NCBI GenBank assembly: GCA_030618505.1 | Contig: JAUXDF010000153.1 | Span: 1 to 7,486, forward strand | DNA from: Spongiibacteraceae bacterium | GTDB lineage: Bacteria; Pseudomonadota; Gammaproteobacteria; Pseudomonadales; PIVM01 | Length of the DNA stretch: 7,486 bases | Direction: 5' to 3' | In this document: one piece after another, positions 1 through 6,536 of the stretch | How the letters are laid out: every line of letters begins with the position of its first letter | How positions within the stretch are numbered: position 1 is the first letter of the stretch | Notes under the pieces: model-generated | Told to the model about the DNA's origin: nothing | The model's database searches: none | The model's input: the letters and a program-made list of their open reading frames with translations, nothing else | Made by a program: the position numbers and the translations under genes

Positions 1-2
1 AA

Positions 3-1811
3 ACAGGCGGGACTGTTGGCGAGAACAGTTTTTCCGAGATTGATTTTGCCTTTGTGCTAAGTGCGCTTCAACAGCAGTTGTTGGTCACTAATAATGGTCA
101 TTTAGGGACGGCAAGATCCGTTGAATATGTTGAAAATCAATTTATTGAACAGTTAAATAAGCAAGCCGAATCGCTGGGTCATAACGCCATAACTAATGAG
201 GATGCCGACACTATCGATTTGGTCGGTATGTTGTTCAAATATGTGCTTGATGATCCAAAATTGCCCGATGTCGTTAAGTCATTGCTTAGTCATATGCATA
301 CACCGATGTTGAAGGTTGCCTTGATTGATAAGGCTTTCTTTGAAAATTCTGACCATCCCGCCAGACGTTTGCTGAATTTTATGGCGGAGGTGGGGGGGCG
401 CTGGATCACTGAGGGTGATAGAGACAAGCTGGTATACCCAAAACTTCGTTCTATTGTCAATCGAGTGCATGAGGACTTTATTGACGACTTGTCAATCTTT
501 GATGACTTGATGGCGGAGCTGGAAAAATTTGCTACCACCCTTGAAAAGCGCGCGGAGCTGGCTGAGAAACGTAATACTGAAGCAGAAATGGGGCTGGAGC
601 GGCTGGCCAAAGCGCGCATCAGGGCGCAGCAAGAAATTGCCAAGCGTATGAAAGGGCAGGACGTTCCCAAGCGTGCGAGAGAACTGTTAGAGCAATCCTG
701 GGCTGATTTTCTCACCTTTAATATTTTGCGTCACGGCGATCAGGGGCAAAGTTGGGATTCAGCCCTGAAGGTAGTTAATGGCGTGGTCTGGAGTGTACAG
801 GCGAAAGCATCAAGCGATATCGAGCGTTTTCGCAAGATGCAACAGCAACTTGAGCAGTCAATTTCTGAAGGTTTACGCACCATTGGTTATGATCAGGATG
901 CCAGTAAGGCTTTATTGGCTGACTTGTCCAAAGCGCAGGAAATGGCTCTGGAGCAGGTGGTAAAAGTTCAGTCCGAGATAAAAGATGAAAACGAAGGTTT
1001 AGGGTCGGGCGATAGTAGAGAGGAAGATGGCGGCCAGAAACCTGAAAAACAAACTGAAAAATCATCTGAAAAAGAGCAGGGCGCAGATCAGGACAGCGTT
1101 TCTCTGGAGAGTGCTGCCCAGGGTCTGGATGATGATGAGGATGAGGATGAGGGTCAATTAGAGGGAGCTATTCAAGAGCAAGACCGGTCTTCAGAGCCTT
1201 CCGGGGAGTTGCCTGATGAGCATCATGAGGCGGAGGTCGTTGACCAGACTGAGACAGATTCGAACTTGACGGATGGAGAAGAGGTTGCAGGGTCGCAGGA
1301 AAGCCCCGGGGACGAGCAAGCTATAGCGGATAATGAACGAGTAGAGAGCATGGAGTCCTCCACCGATAAGGAGTCCTCCGTTCCGTTAAAGTCTTCAGAC
1401 AAAGAGCAAGATGAAGAGACTGAAGCGGAGGAAAATTCCAAATATATACCCGCGCGGAAAAATACCGCGATTAATCGTCAGCTTAGGCGTCAAGAGCAGA
1501 AAGTAGCTGCACTGGATAGTGAGCTAAGTGCTATTTATGATAGTCTGGAAAACCTCGAATTTGGCAGTTGGTTTGAGTTTTGCAAAGAAGGCGATCAACA
1601 AGCTATTATGTTGAAGCTCGCCTGGTTTAGCTCCATCAGTGACCACTATATGTTTGTTAACCGAGTGGGCGTTAAATCCGCGGTTAATACCCGCATGGAG
1701 CTTGCTCAAGGGATTAAAGCCGGCACCATTAAGCCGCAGGATGGCCAGGGTAAGACCTTTATGGAAAGAGCGCTTGAGTCAATTTTGGGGCGACTGAAGC
1801 TATCGGCTTAA
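3..1811 (+). CDS. DUF1631 family protein, 5'-truncated by the window edge
   Basis: This is a large cytoplasmic-looking protein of the DUF1631 family; its biochemical role is not known to me. The reading frame is open to the left edge (first full codon at 3, 602 residues visible). The GTG at 54 has no ribosome binding site before it and sits inside continuous coding sequence (SEIDFAF just upstream), so the real start is outside the window. Counting from codon 54, residues 1-300 are mostly helical and charged, with a probable coiled coil around 150-205. Residues about 303-463 form a low-complexity Glu/Asp/Ser/Gln linker including DDDEDEDE (bases 1128-1151). A short coiled coil follows, then a folded C-terminal segment with FGSWFEF, LAWFSS and YMFVNRVG, which I associate with the conserved end of DUF1631. 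No signal peptide or membrane segment is visible in this part. It converges on the minus-strand gene at 1840. Family call fairly sure; function unassigned. Confidence 0.8.
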   Translation, partial: TGGTVGENSFSEIDFAFVLSALQQQLLVTNNGHLGTARSVEYVENQFIEQLNKQAESLGHNAITNEDADTIDLVGMLFKYVLDDPKLPDVVKSLLSHMHTPMLKVALIDKAFFENSDHPARRLLNFMAEVGGRWITEGDRDKLVYPKLRSIVNRVHEDFIDDLSIFDDLMAELEKFATTLEKRAELAEKRNTEAEMGLERLAKARIRAQQEIAKRMKGQDVPKRARELLEQSWADFLTFNILRHGDQGQSWDSALKVVNGVVWSVQAKASSDIERFRKMQQQLEQSISEGLRTIGYDQDASKALLADLSKAQEMALEQVVKVQSEIKDENEGLGSGDSREEDGGQKPEKQTEKSSEKEQGADQDSVSLESAAQGLDDDEDEDEGQLEGAIQEQDRSSEPSGELPDEHHEAEVVDQTETDSNLTDGEEVAGSQESPGDEQAIADNERVESMESSTDKESSVPLKSSDKEQDEETEAEENSKYIPARKNTAINRQLRRQEQKVAALDSELSAIYDSLENLEFGSWFEFCKEGDQQAIMLKLAWFSSISDHYMFVNRVGVKSAVNTRMELAQGIKAGTIKPQDGQGKTFMERALESILGRLKLSA

Positions 1812-1835
1812 TTTGTTAAAGTGCTGAATAGAAAG

Positions 1836-1857
1836 GGGGTTATCGACGATAAACCCC
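1836..1857 (-). terminator. Hairpin over the stop codon of the DUF3806 gene, possible terminator
   Basis: GGGGTT at 1836-1841 pairs with AACCCC at 1852-1857, and the inner ATC/GAT bases extend the stem with one bulged A. On the minus strand the stem is followed by CTTTCTATT, a weak pyrimidine run; on the plus strand no T run follows. It therefore fits the end of the minus-strand gene better than the end of the DUF1631 gene. The last five sense codons and the stop of the minus-strand gene lie in the hairpin. Confidence 0.45.
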
Positions 1858-2343
1858 GCGTTGCACCAAGGGTTCCAATATCTTGTAACCTTTATTGTAA
1901 ATTTCATTTACATTCACCTGAATACCCGCCTCCACACGCCGTGAAATCATCGTGATAGGAAATAGCAGTTGCTGTTGTTGACCGGCTTGCAGGGCTCGGC
2001 TTCGACCCATTTTATCCTCCAATACTACCCAGCGCACGCCTAGTTGTTTGATATAAAAATCACCGAGGATTACGCCCATCGCCTGCAGTTGAAGCCTGTC
2101 CTCTTGTTTAACCAGTTTTTGATCGAGCAGCTTTTGCAGTACCTCCAAGTCGTTTTGTCGGTTTTGCCGTAGACGCATGCCCAGATAACGACGCGCCAGA
2201 TCATCAATGTTCTTACGCTGTTTTTCCATAAATTCAATATCACCGGGAGATAGGGGAGAGATGGTGCTGCTCTCTGGTTGTGCCGTGACCGGTGCTGCTA
2301 CAAAGCAAAGAAGGAAAATGGTAAAAGTAACAAATTGTTTCAT
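1840..2343 (-). CDS. Small exported DUF3806-domain protein
   Basis: A 167-residue protein with a clear N-terminal signal peptide: Lys at position 3, a hydrophobic core FTIFLLCFVAA, and a likely cleavage site after VTA (about residue 21). It should be periplasmic or secreted; no lipobox Cys is present. The mature part begins with a helical region (about 30-80, rich in Arg, Gln and Leu). Next comes the segment MGVILGDFYIKQLGVRWVV followed by LEDKMGRSRALQ, the pattern I associate with DUF3806 (Gly-x-x-x-Gly-Asp, then Trp-Val-Val and Gly-Arg-x-x-Ala-Leu). The end, PITMISRR with IYNKGYKIL, also fits that family. Function is unknown. The ATG at 2343 gives the signal peptide, but I see no good Shine-Dalgarno before it. 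It is transcribed divergently from dapA and converges on the DUF1631 gene, so it is probably a single-gene unit. Confidence 0.75.
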   Translation of the reverse strand: MKQFVTFTIFLLCFVAAPVTAQPESSTISPLSPGDIEFMEKQRKNIDDLARRYLGMRLRQNRQNDLEVLQKLLDQKLVKQEDRLQLQAMGVILGDFYIKQLGVRWVVLEDKMGRSRALQAGQQQQLLFPITMISRRVEAGIQVNVNEIYNKGYKILEPLVQRGVYRR

Positions 2344-2545
2344 GACAGTTGACTATGTTAGGTTGTATTAGAATGAGTATGACCGTGCTTCGGGCTTTGA
2401 ATCCTAGCTGAAAATAGTCCTTTTGGCATGCCTTGCGGCCACCAATTTAGTGCTTTCTCAAAAGAAGTGACTGAATTTAACGCGCAGCTTGTACTCAGTC
2501 GAGCTCAGCAGTAATATTACGCTCTTTTTCCTTTCGGAGATGGAA
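2344..2545. other. Divergent intergenic region between the DUF3806 gene and dapA
   Basis: These 202 bases must hold the promoters for both neighbouring genes. On the plus strand the best sigma-70-like pair I find is at 2489-2517, listed separately. On the minus strand I find no convincing pair of boxes and no clear ribosome binding site. No riboswitch-like fold was recognised; a lysine riboswitch would need far more conserved structure than is present. Confidence 0.5.
2489..2517 (+). promoter_or_regulatory. Possible sigma-70 promoter for dapA
   Basis: TTGTAC (2489-2494) and TAATAT (2512-2517) are separated by 17 bases, the ideal spacing, though the boxes match the consensus at only 3 of 6 and 4 of 6 positions. 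Transcription would begin near 2524, leaving a leader of about 20 bases before the dapA start. The match could be chance in AT-rich DNA. Confidence 0.35.
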
Positions 2546-3421
2546 ATGATAGCTGGCAGTATTGTCGCATTGGTGACACCAATGCATTCGGATGACTCTA
2601 TTGACTGGGATCGACTGGATGAACTGGTTGGTATGCATATAGATAGTGGCACCAACGCTATTGTAGCAGTCGGTACAACCGGTGAGTCTGCGACCCTGGA
2701 CGTTTCAGAGCATTGTGCGGTGATTAAGCGGGTCGTGGCGCGGGTAAATGGTGCGATTCCGGTAATTGCCGGTACGGGTGCCAACTCAACTCGTGAGGCA
2801 ATTGAGTTAACGACAGCGGCTAAATCGGCCAAGGCCGACGCTTGTTTGCTGGTGACACCCTATTACAACAAGCCGAGCCAGGAAGGTTTGTTTTTACATC
2901 ATAAGGCGATTGCTGAAGCCGTTGCGATTCCGCAAATTTTATACAATGTACCGGGTCGTACTGCCTGTGACATGTTGCCAGAAACCGTCGCAAGACTGGC
3001 TGAACTTGATAATATTATCGGTATTAAAGAAGCTACCGGCGATATGGAGCGTGGTCGTCGAGTTCTTGAGTTGGTGGGCGACAAACTGGTTGTTTTATCG
3101 GGCGATGACGAGACCTTTCTGGATTTTATGGCGCTAGGCGCACAGGGTAATATCTCGGTGACAGCTAATGTTGCCCCTAAGCAGATGGCTGAGGTTTGTC
3201 AGGCGGCATTGCGGGGCGATTATGATACCGCGAATAAACTGAATGAACCTTTACTGGGCTTACACAGTCGACTGTTTCTGGAAGCAAACCCGATTCCTGT
3301 AAAATGGGCGTTGACAGCGATGGGTTTGATTGGGGAGGGCATTCGTTTGCCGTTGACGCCCTTTGAAGAGCAGTACCATGCATCGCTTCGTGAGGTTATG
3401 CGCAAGGCGGGTTTGTTATAA
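2546..3421 (+). CDS. dapA: 4-hydroxy-tetrahydrodipicolinate synthase
   Basis: DapA condenses pyruvate with aspartate semialdehyde, the first committed step of diaminopimelate and lysine synthesis, in the cytoplasm as a TIM-barrel tetramer. The ATG at 2546 is chosen over the upstream TTG (2489) and ATG (2540). It gives the family N-terminus MIAGSIVALVTPM, has GGAG (2536-2539) six bases before it, and yields 291 residues against 292 in E. coli. With this start the active-site residues fall on the E. coli numbers: Thr44-Thr45 in GTTGES, Tyr107 in TPYYNKP, Tyr133 and Arg138 in YNVPGR, and the Schiff-base Lys161 in GIKEATGD. All are intact, so the enzyme should be functional. It heads the plus-strand cluster with bamC 70 bases downstream. 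No oddity in length or composition is visible. Confidence 0.97.
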   Translation: MIAGSIVALVTPMHSDDSIDWDRLDELVGMHIDSGTNAIVAVGTTGESATLDVSEHCAVIKRVVARVNGAIPVIAGTGANSTREAIELTTAAKSAKADACLLVTPYYNKPSQEGLFLHHKAIAEAVAIPQILYNVPGRTACDMLPETVARLAELDNIIGIKEATGDMERGRRVLELVGDKLVVLSGDDETFLDFMALGAQGNISVTANVAPKQMAEVCQAALRGDYDTANKLNEPLLGLHSRLFLEANPIPVKWALTAMGLIGEGIRLPLTPFEEQYHASLREVMRKAGLL

Positions 3422-3491
3422 AGGCACGATCTGCAACAGACGCTAACAGGCATTTAAAGCAGGCCGTTGAACAGCTAAATATAGGTAATTG

Positions 3492-4565
3492 ATGAAGAGT
3501 TACAATCAGCAAGTGTTGTTATTGGTCTGCCTGACCTTGTTGGCCGGCTGTAGCCATTTAGCGGGTGATAACGGCTACTTTCAGGATAGGGATGATGACT
3601 ATCTTGAGGCGCAGTTGTCACCACCGATTATTGTGCCAGAGAATCTTGATAGCGCCGCTATTATTGATCTTTATGTGATCCCTCAAAGTAGTAGCGATGA
3701 TGTTCTGTCTTCGGGTGGCTACGAAGTGCCGCGCCCTGCACCATTACTGTCTGATGGAACGGGTGAGGCGGTACGCATACAAAAACTGGGCACTCAGCAA
3801 TGGATACTGCTTAATGCCACTCCCTCACAGATTTGGCCCCAGCTGCGCCATTTTCTGTTTACCAATAAAAATGGTTTGGGAGAAGAGAACGGCGGCAAAG
3901 GGGTGTTGGAAACCCAGTGGTTGAGCGTCGATGAGGATGCACAGTTACGTGAAAAATTTCGTTTTCAGGTTGAGCAGGGTGTACAGCGAAATAGCTCGGA
4001 AATTCATATTCGACAGGCTGATCGCACCCACCTATCGGTTATGGATAACCCCCTTGTCGATTGGCCAAATAACTCCATGAATATATCCCGTGAAAGCTGG
4101 ATGGTCAAAGAGCTGGCCAACTATCTGGCGAGCTCTATCGGTGGTGCATCGGTTTCCTTGATTGCCCAAGGCATCAGTACCGCTAGTAAACTGACAGTCG
4201 CCAAGACTGATGATGGTTATGTCGTGATACGAATACAATTGCCCTATGACCGGGCTTGGGCTTCAGTGGGCAATGCGCTGAAAAAAGCAGAATTTCGTGT
4301 TGATGATAAAGATCGTAGCCGGGGTGAGTATATTGCCAGCTATTGGCCTCAGCCGACCGAGGAGGATCAGCCCGGTTTTTGGGGAAATTTGTTTGGTCGC
4401 GGCCAGCCGGAATATGCTGATGTCATGTTTGCTGGCGAGCAATATCGCGTTAGCGTCACCGAAACCTCGGAAGGGGCGGAGATTAGATTTTATCAGGAAG
4501 GGGATGATTATTCTGCCGCCGAGGCAGAAAGTCTGATTGCCTTGATTAAGGGATATCTGACTTAG
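3492..4565 (+). CDS. bamC: Outer-membrane assembly lipoprotein BamC
   Basis: BamC (NlpB) is an accessory lipoprotein of the BAM complex, which inserts beta-barrel proteins into the outer membrane; it binds BamD through its N-terminal unstructured region. The ATG at 3492 is preferred over the TTG directly before it because AGG (3483-3485) lies six bases upstream. The protein has 357 residues against 344 in E. coli. It has a lipoprotein signal with lipobox LLAGC (Cys20) followed by Ser, which fits outer-membrane sorting. Residues about 27-52 carry the conserved BamD-binding type segment with NGYFQDRDDDYLEA and PPIIVP. Two helix-grip domains follow at roughly 95-220 and 235-357, with WPQLRHFL in the first and AWASVGNALKKAEFRV with SRGEY in the second. 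It lies between dapA and the hydrolase gene, which it overlaps by one base (TAGTG), so the two are very probably co-transcribed. Confidence 0.92.
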   Translation: MKSYNQQVLLLVCLTLLAGCSHLAGDNGYFQDRDDDYLEAQLSPPIIVPENLDSAAIIDLYVIPQSSSDDVLSSGGYEVPRPAPLLSDGTGEAVRIQKLGTQQWILLNATPSQIWPQLRHFLFTNKNGLGEENGGKGVLETQWLSVDEDAQLREKFRFQVEQGVQRNSSEIHIRQADRTHLSVMDNPLVDWPNNSMNISRESWMVKELANYLASSIGGASVSLIAQGISTASKLTVAKTDDGYVVIRIQLPYDRAWASVGNALKKAEFRVDDKDRSRGEYIASYWPQPTEEDQPGFWGNLFGRGQPEYADVMFAGEQYRVSVTETSEGAEIRFYQEGDDYSAAEAESLIALIKGYLT

Positions 4566-5326
4566 TGCGTTTTGCATCGCTGGGTAGTGGCAGCAAGGGC
4601 AATGCCACCTTGGTTGAATACGGCGAGACTTGTTTATTGATTGATTGTGGGTTTAGCGCCGTTGAAACCCAGCGGCGCCTGGAAAGCCTGGGCCGAACTG
4701 CCACCGATATTGATGCTGTACTGGTGACCCACGAGCACGGGGATCATATCAAGGGTGTTGGTGCGCTGGCGAGAAAGCACGATTTAGCGATTTATATGAC
4801 ACCGGGTACCCATCGTCGATTTTCGAGCAAGGGCAGCGAGGCTTTGGAGTTGATTAATATTCATCAGTCATTCTCCATTGGTGATATAGAGGTTTTGCCG
4901 GTAGCTGTGCCTCATGATGCGCAGGAGCCCAGCCAGTTTATTTTTGCCGGCGGCGGTCATACTCTGGGTATGTTAACGGATCTGGGATCGGTATCCTCCC
5001 ATGTTGCTAGTGAATACCGCGCCTGTGATGCCTTGCTCCTGGAATGTAACTATGACCCCGAGCTATTGGCATATGGCCCTTATCCCGCCAGTGTGAAGCG
5101 CAGGGTGTCAGGAGGCTGGGGGCATTTGAGTAATAAACAAGCAGCACAATATCTGGGTAGTGGTGGTTTTGAAAGGCTAAAACAACTGGTGGTGGCACAT
5201 ATCAGTGAAACCAACAACAGCCTTGAGTGTGTAGAAGCGGCCTTGCAGGGATCGGTTGAGCATATCGAACAGATTTTCTTTGCAAGGCAGGACAGTGGTT
5301 TTGACTGGATTGAGCTAAACGCTTAA
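4565..5326 (+). CDS. YycJ/PhnP-like MBL-fold metallo-hydrolase
   Basis: A 253-residue cytoplasmic metallo-beta-lactamase-fold protein of the group that includes YycJ/WalJ and PhnP (COG1235-like). The substrate is not known to me; relatives act on phosphodiesters or nucleic acids. The metal motif THEHGDH gives His56, His58, Asp60 and His61. By family comparison the further ligands are likely His117 (VPHDA), Asp139 (TDLG) and His212 (VAHIS), with a GHLSN motif at 186-190. All are present, so it is probably active. The start is GTG at 4565, which gives the typical N-terminus MRFASLGSGSKGN. AAGGGA at 4548-4553 inside bamC may serve as ribosome binding site, at a rather long 11-base spacing. The one-base overlap with the bamC stop suggests translational coupling. 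The same gene sits between bamC and purC in Pseudomonas as I recall. Confidence 0.88.
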   Translation: MRFASLGSGSKGNATLVEYGETCLLIDCGFSAVETQRRLESLGRTATDIDAVLVTHEHGDHIKGVGALARKHDLAIYMTPGTHRRFSSKGSEALELINIHQSFSIGDIEVLPVAVPHDAQEPSQFIFAGGGHTLGMLTDLGSVSSHVASEYRACDALLLECNYDPELLAYGPYPASVKRRVSGGWGHLSNKQAAQYLGSGGFERLKQLVVAHISETNNSLECVEAALQGSVEHIEQIFFARQDSGFDWIELNA

Positions 5327-5376
5327 AGCAGTCTTTAAATTGAAATTTCTAGTTATTGGTTAAGTGAGGCCTATCA

Positions 5377-6090
5377 ATGGAAAAACGTGAAGAGCTATTT
5401 TCTGGTAAAGCAAAATCGGTTTACACAACAGATGATAAAGATTTGATGATTATGTTGTTTCGCAACGATACATCGGCTTTTGACGGCAAGAAGATAGAGC
5501 AGCTGGATCGCAAGGGCATGGTTAACAATAAATTTAATGCCCATATCATGGAAAAGCTTGAGGCCGCTGGTATTCCTACCCACCACGAAAAACTGCTTAA
5601 TGATCAGGAGTCGCTGGTTAAACGTCTGGACATGATTGCGGTAGAATGTGTGGTCAGAAATATTGCTGCCGGTAGCATCTGTCGTCGCTTGGGCGTGGAG
5701 GAGGGCATAGACCTTAATCCCCCGACTTTTGAATTCTTTTTAAAGAACGATGATCTTGGCGACCCGATGATTAATGAATTTCATATCAAGTCTTTCGGTT
5801 GGGCAGAAGCTGAGCATGTCGAGAAAATGAAAGAGCTGACCTTTAAGGTCAACGATGTATTAAAAGCATTATTTCTCGAAGGCAATATCTTGCTGGTGGA
5901 CTACAAGCTGGAATTTGGGCTCTATAAAGGCGAGTTGATTTTGGGTGATGAGTTTACCCCCGACGGTTGCCGTTTGTGGGATATAGATACCCGTGAAAAA
6001 CTCGACAAAGACCGCTTTCGTCAGGATCTTGGGAATGTGGTTGAGTCCTATGAGTTGGTGGGTAAAAGGCTTGGTTTGAGTTTCGACTAG
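5377..6090 (+). CDS. purC: Phosphoribosylaminoimidazole-succinocarboxamide synthase (SAICAR synthetase)
   Basis: PurC joins CAIR and aspartate with ATP to make SAICAR in de novo purine synthesis. The protein has 237 residues, the same length as E. coli PurC, and aligns along its whole length from memory. Visible motifs are the Gly-rich GKAKSVY (10-16), FRNDTSAFDG (28-37), DRKGMVNNKFN (44-54), VECVVRNIAAGS (89-100), LVDYKLEFG and GDEFTPDGCRLWD near the C-terminal third. The nucleotide- and substrate-binding segments are all intact. The ATG at 5377 has GAGG at 5366-5369, seven bases upstream. The gap to the hydrolase gene is 50 bases, so read-through from the upstream genes is likely, although a separate promoter in the gap cannot be excluded. 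A hairpin terminator follows directly. Confidence 0.96.
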   Translation: MEKREELFSGKAKSVYTTDDKDLMIMLFRNDTSAFDGKKIEQLDRKGMVNNKFNAHIMEKLEAAGIPTHHEKLLNDQESLVKRLDMIAVECVVRNIAAGSICRRLGVEEGIDLNPPTFEFFLKNDDLGDPMINEFHIKSFGWAEAEHVEKMKELTFKVNDVLKALFLEGNILLVDYKLEFGLYKGELILGDEFTPDGCRLWDIDTREKLDKDRFRQDLGNVVESYELVGKRLGLSFD

Positions 6091-6099
6091 GTTGGTAAA

Positions 6100-6125
6100 G
6101 GGCGCGCTTGCTCGCGCCCAATTTT
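6100..6125 (+). terminator. Rho-independent terminator after purC
   Basis: GGGCGCG (6100-6106) and CGCGCCC (6113-6119) form a perfect 7-bp GC stem with a six-base loop, followed by AATTTT. It begins nine bases after the purC stop codon and closes the dapA–purC cluster. The T run is short, so termination may be incomplete. Confidence 0.8.
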
Positions 6126-6417
6126 GGCTTTCGTTCCGGGAGTCAAATTCGTTTATTTTCCAGATTGCACTAGTGTTTCAATACCCGAGTTTTTTTATTC
6201 TTGGCTGATGCGGGATTGTTACTTGCATCGGCATCGTTGCAGTCATTTGAAGTTTTTAACATAGTTCTGTTACGGCCTTTCAAGCTCTATGGAGATAGAT
6301 TATTACCATCGCCATGCTTGTCACCATCCCTGTCAAAATACCAGATGAGTAGAGGGTAGCCACCCCGGTCTGCATATCATAAGGGGTATTGTCTGTTATA
6401 TTTTTAACCACATAACG
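6126..6417. other. Gene-free stretch between purC terminator and ibpA promoter
   Basis: No intact coding region on either strand. It contains the minus-strand MopE-like relic (6170-6343) and, at 6131-6144, a 14-base match with one mismatch to the dyad repeat downstream of ibpA. Nothing else was recognised. Confidence 0.6.
6170..6343 (-). pseudogene. Relic of a MopE-type metal-binding repeat protein
   Basis: The minus strand reads, in one frame, WYFDRDGDKHGDGNN (6343-6299), then an in-frame TAG (6289-6287), and further on NDCNDADASNNP (6247-6212), ending at TAG (6172-6170). These two blocks match in order and spacing the MopE-type aspartate-rich repeat (pattern WY.DADGDGYGD, about 25-30 residues, then DCNDADASINPG), found in secreted calcium- or copper-binding proteins. 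The frame has an internal stop, no start codon of its own in the right place and no repeat array, so I read it as a decayed fragment, not a gene. Upstream on the same strand the open frame changes (GDGENFKRYVVKNITDN at about 6444-6394), consistent with a frameshift near 6343, but that part is not clearly recognisable. Family assignment rests on remembered motifs. Confidence 0.6.
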
Positions 6418-6445
6418 CTTGAAATTTTCTCCGTCTCCCCCATAT
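6418..6445 (+). promoter_or_regulatory. Sigma-32 heat-shock promoter of the hsp20 gene
   Basis: CTTGAAA (6418-6424, preceded by G) and CCCCATAT (6438-6445) are separated by 13 bases. This is essentially the full sigma-32 (RpoH) consensus of gammaproteobacteria, CTTGAAA and CCCCATNT with 11-16 bases between. Transcription would begin at about 6451-6453, giving a leader of about 85 bases. Its place directly before a small heat-shock gene supports the call strongly. Confidence 0.9.
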
Positions 6446-6451
6446 ACAAAA

Positions 6452-6536
6452 ACAAGCGCTCACAATGAGGCTTACGGTTTTAGTCGACTAAACAAATTAA
6501 TTTTTTTACTATCGCTTAAAAAAGAAGGGTAGCATT
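6452..6536 (+). ncRNA. ROSE-like RNA thermometer leader of ibpA
   Basis: The predicted leader can form three hairpins. The first (6454-6473) pairs AAGC/GCTT and CTCA/TGAG around a bulged G with loop CAA. The second is the perfect 14-base palindrome 6479-6492 centred on TCGA. The third (6509-6532) pairs CTATC-CTT with AAGGGTAG, leaving G6514 bulged and a seven-base A-rich loop. It sequesters the whole Shine-Dalgarno AAGGG (6525-6529), four bases before the AUG. The strand opposite the Shine-Dalgarno is UCGCU (6512-6516), which fits the ROSE signature UYGCU with its bulged G. ROSE elements melt on heating and free the ribosome binding site. The pairing is read directly; temperature sensing is inferred. 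Confidence 0.8.

Noticed and set aside
290..715. A 141-codon open frame on the minus strand inside the DUF1631 gene
   Set aside because: It lies wholly opposite a real, conserved coding region, is rich in Ser and Arg as typical for shadow frames, and has no recognisable domain.
2349..2374. Promoter TTGACT with TAGAAT for dapA
   Set aside because: The spacing is only 14 bases and the position is about 170 bases before the gene, so the pair is not credible.
2489..2545. N-terminal extension of DapA from the TTG at 2489
   Set aside because: The extra 19 residues have no counterpart in DapA, the TTG overlaps a possible promoter, and the ATG at 2546 has a good ribosome binding site and gives the standard length.
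2344..2545. Lysine riboswitch ahead of dapA
   Set aside because: The region is about 200 bases and shared with a divergent gene; I could not find the conserved multi-helix core, and the likely promoter leaves only a short leader.
2458..2832. A 124-codon minus-strand open frame over the start of dapA
   Set aside because: It is antisense to dapA with all active-site codons on the plus strand; no family features or ribosome binding site are visible.
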